DNA from: a bacterium
GTDB lineage: Bacteria; Bacillota_I; Bacilli_A; RF39; UBA660
Assembly (NCBI GenBank): GCA_029100545.1
Contig: JAQXPH010000014.1
Location: forward strand, 1-55,703
Length of the DNA stretch: 55,703 nucleotides
Direction: 5' to 3'
In this document: piece by piece, positions 8,240 to 17,204 of the stretch
Position numbering within the stretch: the first letter of the stretch is position 1
How the letters are laid out: every line of letters begins with the position of its first letter
Notes under the pieces: generated by a model
Seen by the model: the letters and a program-made list of their open reading frames with translations, nothing else
Databases searched by the model: none
What the model was told of the DNA's origin: nothing
Program-made: the position numbers and the translations under genes

Positions 8240-9281
8240 TTTTTTCCTCCTTTGTAGCAGATTCTAAAAATTCTATTGAACCATCTTCTGCACTTATTCT
8301 AACTTTTATACCAATTGGCAAAACACACATAGGTGCGGTATGTCCAAAATTATAATTATAACCAACAAACAATTCTTTTAATTTTAATTCTTGTTGTATT
8401 ACTTCTAAATATGAATTTTTATATTCTTCATAATATGTTTCATCTACTGGTTTACCTATTATTAATCCTTTTATTTGGCTTAAAACTTCTGTCATTAAGG
8501 GATTTCTTAAAATTTGCGATATAAAACTTGGATCAGGTTTATCTTCACTGCTTTCTAAAAATAAAATTTTATTTTTCCAATTAGTTTTTGGCCATATATT
8601 TGAGCCAATAAACATATGAAATGTATCTATACATCCTCCGATTAAGATGCCTTCAACATCTTTTGAACCCTGCAATATTTCAATGTGTTTATCTTCTTTT
8701 ATCATTTTTCTTTGAATGTTATTATTTTTCGGATTAGTCCATGTTAATGATTCTGATGTCCATTCTTCAGATGATAATATTTTATATCCTTTACTATTTT
8801 CAAAAAGTGTTTTTAAAACTGAGTTTTTTGTATAATCGTGCATTTTAACATTCTCTGCAAATTCTGCCATAATACTTGGACCATAGTAAGAAACAATTTC
8901 AGCTTTATATAGCATAAAATGATTAATTGTGGTATCAGAATATCCAACAAATATCTTTGGGTTATTTTTTAATGTTTCAAAATCTATATATGGCAAAATT
9001 CTAATTGTATCATCACCTCCTAAATTACAAAATATCGCTTTTATATCTTTTCTTTTAAAAGCCTCCATTAAATCTTCAGCTCTCAGTTCTGGATGATTAT
9101 ATATTTTTGAACTACCTATTAATGCATTAGGCATCGTTACTACTTTTAATCCAAATTCATCTTCTAGTCTTTTTTTTCCGAGTTCATATCTGTGTGAAAA
9201 TAATTCATCTCCAGCAATTCCACTAGATAAACTTACAATTGCAACACTATCACCTTTTTTTAATTTTTCTGGTTTTTTCAT
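8229..9281 (-). CDS. S66 family peptidase, MccF-like
   Basis: VGYSDTTINHFML (Ser motif), SSEEWTSESLTW, VEGILIGGCIDTFHMFIGSNIWP, FGHTAPMCVLPIG (His motif). Confidence 0.85.
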   Translation of the reverse strand: MKKPEKLKKGDSVAIVSLSSGIAGDELFSHRYELGKKRLEDEFGLKVVTMPNALIGSSKIYNHPELRAEDLMEAFKRKDIKAIFCNLGGDDTIRILPYIDFETLKNNPKIFVGYSDTTINHFMLYKAEIVSYYGPSIMAEFAENVKMHDYTKNSVLKTLFENSKGYKILSSEEWTSESLTWTNPKNNNIQRKMIKEDKHIEILQGSKDVEGILIGGCIDTFHMFIGSNIWPKTNWKNKILFLESSEDKPDPSFISQILRNPLMTEVLSQIKGLIIGKPVDETYYEEYKNSYLEVIQQELKLKELFVGYNYNFGHTAPMCVLPIGIKVRISAEDGSIEFLESATKEEKNGK

Positions 9282-10443
9282 ATTCTTTCTCCTTTTCTCT
9301 TATAAATTTTATTGCTTCTATTTCTATATAAGAAATATTATTTTTATAACCTCTTAATCTGTAAACTTTGTTAAGTTCATCATATTTATTAATTATTTTT
9401 TCAATATTTCCGGAAAAACTAATATCATATAAAAATTGTTTTTGTTTTTTTATTTCATTAATAATTTGACTATTACTTTTTGATGTTTCAATTCCAATAT
9501 GCTTATTTATATCATCCATCAACAAAATTAAAAATTCATCACTTATATTATTTATAATACTTATTGCACAAATAATTTTTATATACATATATTTTATATA
9601 TTTAATCCTAAAACTATGATATTCTTTAAAATATTCAGTGCATAACAATGATGTAATGCAATCAATAAGTTTTTCATTATTTTTATTTTCTTTGCAGAAT
9701 TTTTTTATTAAGTCACTGCATATTACATTTGAATATACTAAATGTTCTTCACCATTTATAACTGATATTAAAGTTTCTAGACCACTACCAAAATCAATTC
9801 CTATTGCTTTATTGTCTTTAAATAAAATTATATCGTTACCACAATTAACAAATTTCCCCTTTTTATTTGTTATTTCCCACCGTGTACCATAACCTTGAAT
9901 TCCTTCTATTCCGTATTTCCATCTTAGATTATTTTCATCTATATCTGAATATATAATTTGGCAATTATTATTTAGTAATTTTTCTTTTGTTTCTTCATAT
10001 AGTGGCAAATATCTTACATATTGTATTGGAATAGTTAATTTTATAAGATTATCTTTATATATGGTTCTAAAAAATTCAAACTGTTTCGCAACTATTTCGT
10101 TAAATTTGCTTATCCAATTTTCTTTATTATTTATATAACAAAAACCACCAAGCATTGTAAAATATCCCATATAATTTGTATCTTTATTTTTATCTTTTAA
10201 GGCATCTATATGATTGTTTCTTAAACATGGTTGATTTAAAACATAGTTTTCTCCAGTCTTATTGCGAGAAATATTTTCTTTTGCACCACATATAGTGCAA
10301 TTGACAAAGTCTAATGTTATATCATTTTTAGAATCAAGACTAAATGGTTTCAAAATTTTATAATCTTTATAAACTGAAAAATATAATTCAATAATTTTAT
10401 TTCTATACAACAATAAATCTAAATAACTTTTTATATTATCCAT
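9250..10443 (-). CDS. Truncated alanyl-tRNA synthetase-like protein
   Basis: NQPCLRNNHIDAL (cf. AlaRS QRCVRAGGKHNDL), MGYFTMLGGFCYI (cf. HTFFEMLGNFSF), IGIDFGSGLETLISVINGE (cf. VDTGMGLERLAAVLQG). Confidence 0.75.
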   Translation of the reverse strand: MDNIKSYLDLLLYRNKIIELYFSVYKDYKILKPFSLDSKNDITLDFVNCTICGAKENISRNKTGENYVLNQPCLRNNHIDALKDKNKDTNYMGYFTMLGGFCYINNKENWISKFNEIVAKQFEFFRTIYKDNLIKLTIPIQYVRYLPLYEETKEKLLNNNCQIIYSDIDENNLRWKYGIEGIQGYGTRWEITNKKGKFVNCGNDIILFKDNKAIGIDFGSGLETLISVINGEEHLVYSNVICSDLIKKFCKENKNNEKLIDCITSLLCTEYFKEYHSFRIKYIKYMYIKIICAISIINNISDEFLILLMDDINKHIGIETSKSNSQIINEIKKQKQFLYDISFSGNIEKIINKYDELNKVYRLRGYKNNISYIEIEAIKFIREKEKEYEKTRKIKKR

Positions 10444-10447
10444 GTTC

Positions 10448-11893
10448 TTATTCCTTTCTGTTCCATTCTTTTATTTTTCTTTTAGCTAAACTAGTTTGTG
10501 CCTTATCTATCCAATCCTTTCTTGGACCATAAGATAAATCATCAGTAATAATTCTTATTCTATCTTTATTTTGTAATATATAATCTACCTGAACATATTC
10601 ATCATTAACAAATACTCCGACCATTGTATTACCAATATCGGTATGAATTTTATATGCAAAATCTATTGGTGTAGAGCCTTTTGGGAGTTCTATAATATCC
10701 CCTTTTGTTGTATAAACATAAACTTTATCTGAGAATAGTTCACATTTAACTTGATTTACAAACTCTTGGTTATCTCCGAACATTGAATTAATTTCGGTTA
10801 GTGATTTAAAAAATTGGAATTTTTGTTTTAAATCTTCTTGCATTACATCTCTTGCATTTCCTTTTTGTTCATCCCAGTATGCAGTTAATCCAAAGGATGC
10901 AACTTTATCCATATCAAAGGTTCTTATTTGTGTTTGTACTAATCTGTCATCAGGTCCAAATACAGTTGTATGTAAACTTTGATACATATTTGTTTTTGGA
11001 TTACAAATATAATCTTTAAATTTATCATTTATTGGATGATATTCTTTATGTATTATCCCTAATGTATAATAACAATTAGATATTTCATCTACCATTATTT
11101 TTAGTGATAATAAGTCATGTATATCAGATAATTTATGTCCTTCGTTTAATCTTTTATATATTCCATAAATATTTTTCGTTCTTACTTTAATTTCATTTGG
11201 AATATTATTACTCTCTAGTAATTTTTGTATTTTATACAACATTTCTTTTAATAATGCATCACTTGATTCTTCTAATTTCAATTTTCTTTCTTCAATCTTT
11301 TTGTACATATCAGGTCTTAAATATCTAAGTGATAAATCTTCTAATTCACTTTTAATTCTATATGCACCAATATAATAAGCAAGCAGAACAAATATCTCCA
11401 TAGTTTCTAGTGCATTTTCTTTTTGTTTAAACTCTGATTTAAATTCTAGTGTTCTCATATTATGAAGTCTATCAGCAAGTTTTATAATAATAATTCTTAC
11501 ATCTTCAGTTATACCTGTTATTATTTTTCTAGTATTTGCATAATTTTGATCTTGTTTAGAAGAAAAGTTCATTTTAGATAATTTTGTTACTCCATCTACT
11601 AAATTAGCAATATTTTGATTAAAATCATGAGCAATATCTTCTTTAGTAATGTTAGTATCTTCTAGTGTATCGTGTAATAATCCTGCACAAATAGTATCTC
11701 TATCAGCGTGCATTTCAGCAAGTATATAAGCAACGCTTAAAGTATGACTTATGTAAGGTTCTCCACTTTGTCTTTTTTGACCGAGATGTAAATTATCAGC
11801 ATATTCATAAACCTTCTTTACTATTTCCACTTCTTCTTTGTTATATTCTTCAAGTTTAATAAGTAAATCATTTAAAGTAATATTATTCATCAA
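10448..11893 (-). CDS. RelA/SpoT homolog (HD + synthetase + TGS), lacking C-terminal regulatory domains
   Basis: AGLLHDTLEDT (HD), NMYQSLHTTVFGPD (synthetase), IDFAYKIHTDIGNTMVGVFVN (TGS); 481 aa. Confidence 0.9.
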   Translation of the reverse strand: MMNNITLNDLLIKLEEYNKEEVEIVKKVYEYADNLHLGQKRQSGEPYISHTLSVAYILAEMHADRDTICAGLLHDTLEDTNITKEDIAHDFNQNIANLVDGVTKLSKMNFSSKQDQNYANTRKIITGITEDVRIIIIKLADRLHNMRTLEFKSEFKQKENALETMEIFVLLAYYIGAYRIKSELEDLSLRYLRPDMYKKIEERKLKLEESSDALLKEMLYKIQKLLESNNIPNEIKVRTKNIYGIYKRLNEGHKLSDIHDLLSLKIMVDEISNCYYTLGIIHKEYHPINDKFKDYICNPKTNMYQSLHTTVFGPDDRLVQTQIRTFDMDKVASFGLTAYWDEQKGNARDVMQEDLKQKFQFFKSLTEINSMFGDNQEFVNQVKCELFSDKVYVYTTKGDIIELPKGSTPIDFAYKIHTDIGNTMVGVFVNDEYVQVDYILQNKDRIRIITDDLSYGPRKDWIDKAQTSLAKRKIKEWNRKE

Positions 11894-11910
11894 AACACCT
11901 CCAAAAAAGC

Positions 11911-11956
11911 AAAATGAGATGACAAAAACACGTGTTAATTAGTTTTCATCATCTCA
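11911..11956 (-). terminator. Attenuator terminator overlapping the leader peptide 3' end
   Basis: TGAGATGATGAAAAC...GTTTTTGTCATCTCA stem followed by TTTTGCTTTTTT. Confidence 0.75.
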
Positions 11957-12069
11957 ATTGTATCAGTATTATTTATTACAAGGCAGCAACAAGAATAGTT
12001 AGTATTAGTATAATAAGAATTTTTAACACTTATATTGTCATTAAAATCAAAAATTAAATATATATTCAT
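11935..12069 (-). CDS. 44-aa leader peptide upstream of the RelA/SpoT homolog
   Basis: GGAGGTGCAAT-ATG; MNIYLIFDFNDNISVKNSYYTNTNYSCCCLVINNTDTIEMMKTN*. Confidence 0.65.
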   Translation of the reverse strand: MNIYLIFDFNDNISVKNSYYTNTNYSCCCLVINNTDTIEMMKTN

Positions 12070-12096
12070 ATTGCACCTCCAAATAAATTAAAGTAT

Positions 12097-12124
12097 ATTT
12101 TACCACTAATTTACATTTTGTCAA
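12097..12124 (-). promoter_or_regulatory. Promoter of attenuated operon
   Basis: TTGACA (12124-12119), 16 nt, TAAAAT (12102-12097). Confidence 0.6.
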
Positions 12125-12174
12125 TATGTTTCTTAAAAAAATGTTTCTTAAAAAATGTTTCTTAAAAAAATGTT
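12125..12174. repeat. About 3.5 direct repeats ATGTTTCTTAAAAA
   Basis: ATGTTTCTT at 12126, 12141 and 12155, partial ATGTT at 12170. Confidence 0.8.
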
Positions 12175-12190
12175 GATTATTTTCATATTT

Positions 12191-13437
12191 TTATCTACTA
12201 AAATCGTAGTCATCTTTTTCTTTTTCAATGTAAGTATTTTTATTAGATTTCATATAATTAGGTATATTAGCATAATCAAATAATTCATCTTCTTTATCAG
12301 TACCTCTTGAAATATCATAAACATCATCTGAATTAAAATCTTTGTTGTCATAATATTCCATTATTTCGCTTGTTGTATCGTTTTTAGACTTATCATTACC
12401 AAATATTAATATCTTTCTAAAAAAGCGTTTTATAGCCTCTAAAATGATTGAAATATAAGATTTTAAATTATTGTTTTCTTCCGTTAGATTATGATTTCTA
12501 GTTTTTAATGATTTTATTTCTCTTTGCATACTTTGATTTTCTTTTTCTAATATTTAATGACTTTTAGTATATTCGTTAACTTCTAAAAATAATTCTTGTT
12601 TTTTAGGTTCTAACTCAATTACTTTTTTAGTTTCGTTAATAACTTTATTCATACTATCAAAAGTATCTTTTTCAATAAGTAATTGTGTTTTACTAAATGG
12701 AACTTTTTTAGTTGTTTTCATTTTCTCATCAAATTCATTCATAACATTATCTAATCTTTCGTTAATATTTTTAACTTTATTTTCATAATATCTAGTAGTT
12801 TTCTTTAATTCTTTTGTTTTTTGATGTTTAGTATCACTATTTTTAATACCCCTTTCTAAATCATAACCTGCATCAGTTAGTCTTGGTGATATTTATCCTG
12901 TAATTCAGATAAGTGTATTTTGTCTTTAATATATTGTTTTTTAGAAATAGTATATCTTTCAGTATTAGTTCTTTTATCTAGTTTTTTAACAAGTGGTATA
13001 ACTACACAATGTAAGTGTGGTGTTTCTTCATCTAAATGAATAACAGAATGTAATAATTGTTCTTTCTTATAACCTAAATCTTCATAAACAAAATCCATAC
13101 AAGTATTAGCCCAATTTATGATATCTTCTCTTGTCATATTATCAAAAAACTTATGAGTAGCTGTAAATAATAGTTCACCAGCAACTACATTTCTAGACTT
13201 GTTTAACATTTCCGTAAATGTTCTTTGCTTTTCTTTCCTTTCAGTTTTCATTCTTTCGTTGTGTTCTTTTTCATATTCTTTTGTTATTTCTTTAAATCCT
13301 TTTGTATAAGTAGTATTAATTGGTATAAGTTCAATATTATCTTTACTTAATTCTAATCTAATATCAGGATTAGAATTATAAGCTTGTTTTTCTCTATTAT
13401 TATGTGATCCTATTTGTCTTAAATCACTCATAGTCAT
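12191..13437 (-). pseudogene. MobV/Pre-family relaxase, three fragments (12191-12529, 12554-12742, 12877-13437)
   Basis: HLDEETPHLHCVVIPL motif; frame continues as HQ(R)LTDAGYDLERGIKNSDTKHQK after a 1-nt loss; TKSH-TAA-ILEKENQSMQREIK in one frame. Confidence 0.85.
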
Positions 13438-13586
13438 AATATAGGTTCGCTTCTAAATATCGCATAATTTAAATTCATTTATCATTCCTCCAATCTTTAA
13501 ATTTGCATAACAAAAAAGATATGATTTTTCACATATCTTTGTTAATTTCATAACCGTTTCTATTTAAATACTTCAAAAATTTTTAA

Positions 13587-13643
13587 TTGATATAATATCA
13601 AAGTGAGGACATTAATTTATATTTATTGATATTATAATATCAA
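13587..13643. promoter_or_regulatory. Two palindromes upstream of relaxase (candidate oriT or operator)
   Basis: TTGATATAATATCAA (13587-13601) and TTGATATTATAATATCAA (13626-13643). Confidence 0.55.
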
Positions 13644-13754
13644 AATCATAGTCAACATTTAGGTTTTTATTCAAATTTAATATAATGGATTTATTCTTGA
13701 TTTTTCCCTTAAAACAAAGCAAATCTATTTGTTTTATTCTATTTGTCATTTGTC

Positions 13755-14141
13755 CTATACTAGATTTCTTGTTTGAATAGCAAAATATGTTTGTCCTAAG
13801 GCAACAACTTCTTTACTTGGATCAGCATTTTGCACTATCAAATAACATATGTATCTTGATAATTTATAATCTTGTGTATTAGCAATAGCATTATTGTTTC
13901 TTCTTGACAACTTGTTGACCTCAACAAGTTGTTCATTTATATTAAACCCAGAATTTTTACAAGCTTCTCTTGCTTTATTTAAAACCTTCAAGAAATTTCT
14001 CCAATCTCTATATTCTAAAACTTTTGAAAGTTCCCTAGCATACCAATATTCATTTCCGTATTCATCAATATGCTTTATATTTTCAAAAATATTGTTAGTA
14101 TATTTATCTTCAATTATCTTCATTGTTGCCTCCTTCTTCAT
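13755..14141 (-). pseudogene. dinD: DinD N-terminal half
   Basis: DEYGNEYWYARELSKVLEYRDWRNFLKVLNKAREACKNSGFN...QNADPSKEVVALGQTYFAIQTR, resembles DinD N-terminus. Confidence 0.85.
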
Positions 14142-14177
14142 TGTTATTCATGCTTTCACCATCTTTATTACTATAAA

Positions 14178-14294
14178 TTATTTATTTTCTAAATAATTTA
14201 CCCCCTTACCAAGAGATTTTGCATATTCAATTTCTGATTTAGTACTTTCTCCTATATATCCATTAGCATTTATAGCAAAAATCTCATCAGACAT
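14178..14294 (-). pseudogene. C-terminal fragment of a DUF4406-like protein
   Basis: MSDEIFAINANGYIGESTKSEIEYAKSLGKGVNYLENK*. Confidence 0.5.
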
Positions 14295-14296
14295 AT

Positions 14297-14638
14297 CTAT
14301 TTTTCTTTTAAAACTTTAGTTGCCCATATTCTAAACTCTGTTGCTTTTTTTGAATTAATACGATATCCAACCGCTATTATAGCATCTAAACTATAAACTT
14401 CTATATTATATTTTTTACCATCGTCAGCAGTTATTTCCATTTTGGAAACAACTGAATTTTTATCTAATTCATTTTCTTCAAATATATGTTTTAAATGTTT
14501 TGATACCGCTGGTACACCTACATCAAATACTTTTGCCATTCCTTTTTGCGAAAGCCATAAAGTTTCATCTTTATATATAGCATCTACTATAATATTACCA
14601 TCACTATTTTTATATATAATTAAGTCATTTTCTTGCAT
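14297..14638 (-). pseudogene. RhuM family protein, truncated
   Basis: GNIIVDAIYKDETLWLSQKGMAKVFDV...AIIAVGYRINSKKATEFRIWATKVLKE then stop. Confidence 0.75.
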
Positions 14639-14931
14639 TATTATTCTCCATTCTTTATATATTTGATTAACTTAAGTTGAAATCGCTATTATTTTTATTG
14701 TTCATTTTTTCTTGTTTAATTTTTTATGATACATATCCTTTATTTATCATTTCATAAGCTTATGTCCATAATTTTTATCAAAATAAATATATTTTTACTT
14801 TATTTTTAATTTCTAAGTAATCTTTTGCATTTGTTTTTTTCATATTTCTCCATTTTATAAATTGCAAAATTCTTAACACAATTTATTATATCATTAAAAA
14901 GTAGGTTTTTACACCTACTTAATTATAATTA

Positions 14932-16464
14932 TTATTCAGCATTTTTTAAATTATCTAATTCTTCTTGTAAATCATATAATTTTTGATTTAAATCAGCATT
15001 ATTTGTTTCTAATTCATTAATTTTATTTTTATAATAATTTATTGTTTCATCATATTGTTTTCTTTTTTCATAAAAGTTTATACTATTACTTTTTAGTTTT
15101 TCTATATTTGTTTTATTAGCATAAATAGTTATTTTTTCTATATTACTATTAACCGAAATAATTTTTTTATCATTAACATTTTTTAAAAACTCTTTAGTAA
15201 CTTTTATTGGATTTTTACAATTTCCCCAAGAAACAATACTATTATCATTAATATTAAAATGTTCTTCTACATCACATAATTTATTAATTGTATATTCTAT
15301 TTTTATATTATTAATATTTTCTTCAACATAATTAATTTCTAAATCATTATATGAACTAACAAATAAACCATCTTTCATTTCATGTTCCGTAGTTTGTACT
15401 TTTAACATTTTAGTATTATCTTCAGATACTTCAAAATTTAATGAGCCAATAAATATTAATCCACATCCAATTCCAAATACTATTAAAGAAATTATAAAAC
15501 TCCAAATTATTTTCTTTTTATCACTTTTTCTATTAAAAATAAAGTTTAATAGTAATAGTAATACTATTATTGTGATAACTGAAAAAGATAATATTTCTAC
15601 AAGTAAACCTATAAAGAAAAATCCTGTTTTATATGTTAAAAATGAAACTATAAATGTACCAAATAAACAAATTAGTATAAATGCAATTAATAAAGCAAAA
15701 CATAATAAGAAAAATTTTATTATATAAATAATTATTTTAAATAACCCATTTATAAATCTATATTCACTATGTTTTGGATCACGAATAATTATTTTATTTT
15801 CATTCTTTTTAAATAATATTTTATTATTTTTATCAACTACTTCAGAATCTTTATTTTCTATAGATGTTTTATCAATATTTTCTTTTTCAATATTAATTTC
15901 TTTTTTTAATTTATCAAAATAATCTAAATACCTAGTTTTAAATATATGAGTAAATATTATAATTGAAGAAACTAAACAAAATATGATAAATATAGATTCT
16001 AAAATACTTGTAATAAATAAATAAGCATTATTCGGTAAAAAACTTAAAATACTTGAAAATAAATAATTTAGTAAAGAAACTATAATAAAAGAAATAATAA
16101 ATAATATAGTTATTATAATAACTTGTTCAAATAAACATTTTATTTTACTTTTAAAATTCATATTACTTAACAAATTTATAGTATCTGTAATAAATTTAAG
16201 AAAATCATCTATTAAACTATTAATTTTCTTTTTACTTTCTTCTTCACCTTTTACTTCTTTTATATCTTTATGTAGTAAATCATCAATATTTAAATTAAAT
16301 TTATCACATAAAGCTATTATTTTTTCCATTTCTGGATATGCTACAGCAGATTCCCACTTAGATATTGCTTGCCTAGATACTCCTAGTTCATCCGCTAACT
16401 GTTCTTGTGAAAGATTGTGTTCCTTTCTAATTCTTTTTAGATTTTCTGAAAATTGATTATTCAT
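14932..16464 (-). CDS. XRE-type HTH regulator fused to multi-pass membrane region and coiled-coil tail
   Basis: LKRIRKEHNLSQEQLADELGVSRQAISKWESAVAYPEMEKI, then TM segments. Confidence 0.85.
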   Translation of the reverse strand: MNNQFSENLKRIRKEHNLSQEQLADELGVSRQAISKWESAVAYPEMEKIIALCDKFNLNIDDLLHKDIKEVKGEEESKKKINSLIDDFLKFITDTINLLSNMNFKSKIKCLFEQVIIITILFIISFIIVSLLNYLFSSILSFLPNNAYLFITSILESIFIIFCLVSSIIIFTHIFKTRYLDYFDKLKKEINIEKENIDKTSIENKDSEVVDKNNKILFKKNENKIIIRDPKHSEYRFINGLFKIIIYIIKFFLLCFALLIAFILICLFGTFIVSFLTYKTGFFFIGLLVEILSFSVITIIVLLLLLNFIFNRKSDKKKIIWSFIISLIVFGIGCGLIFIGSLNFEVSEDNTKMLKVQTTEHEMKDGLFVSSYNDLEINYVEENINNIKIEYTINKLCDVEEHFNINDNSIVSWGNCKNPIKVTKEFLKNVNDKKIISVNSNIEKITIYANKTNIEKLKSNSINFYEKRKQYDETINYYKNKINELETNNADLNQKLYDLQEELDNLKNAE

Positions 16465-16598
16465 TTTTTCCTCCTTTTCACAAACATTTTATAATTTTCT
16501 ACTGGTAGCAAACCACCACTTTTAGGTTGTTTTTTGTAAAAATTTAGTTGCATTTAAAATATTTTACCATAAAAATAGTAGATATTAAATCTACTACT

Positions 16599-17204
16599 CT
16601 ATTTTATATGATCAACTATAAAACTAATTACGTCACTATTATCAATATTAAGTTTTTCTTTTTCATTATCATTAATTTCATTAAAATATTTATTATTTTT
16701 TTTATATTTAGAAATTGAATTTAATGGATAACCATGTTTAATTATATTACTTGCTTTTTCTACCATATAAAAATTATCTATACACCAAGAATATGTATAT
16801 TCTTTTCTATCTGCGTCAATTAATGCAAAACCATATACCCATTTACATTCAATTCTACCATTAATGCCATATTTTTTTACTATAGAAGTATAATAATCAA
16901 TCATTTCTTCATCATTTAATGTTTTACCACTCACTCTTCTTACATATAAACCTGGTTGTATATCTTCAGGAACACCTTCTAAATATAATGAATCATCCAT
17001 TCCAATAATAGGTAAATTTGTATATTTTTTGCATGATCTTACTTTAAGAAGAGCATTTTCAATAGCACTTTTACCATTTTCATTAACATCTATTTTAATA
17101 TTTAAATCCTCTAAAGAAAGAACTTCAATATTATATTTAAAAAGTTTATCTTTAAAATCATTAATTTTACTTTTATTAGTAGTGGCAAATAATATTTGTT
17201 TCAT
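16599..17204 (-). CDS. Non-canonical purine NTP pyrophosphatase (RdgB/HAM1 family)
   Basis: ILFATTNKSKINDFKDKL...ENALLKVRSCKKYTNLPIIGMDDSLYLE. Confidence 0.8.
   Translation of the reverse strand: MKQILFATTNKSKINDFKDKLFKYNIEVLSLEDLNIKIDVNENGKSAIENALLKVRSCKKYTNLPIIGMDDSLYLEGVPEDIQPGLYVRRVSGKTLNDEEMIDYYTSIVKKYGINGRIECKWVYGFALIDADRKEYTYSWCIDNFYMVEKASNIIKHGYPLNSISKYKKNNKYFNEINDNEKEKLNIDNSDVISFIVDHIK

Larger units (their letters stand above)
678..13771. mobile_element. Integrative mobilizable element (serine recombinase type) inserted in dinD
   Basis: TTTCTTG core at 678-684 and 13765-13771; arms ACAAATGACAAAT (691-703) and ATTTGTCATTTGT (13741-13753) are perfect inverted repeats; flanks rejoin into intact DinD frame. 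Confidence 0.85.
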
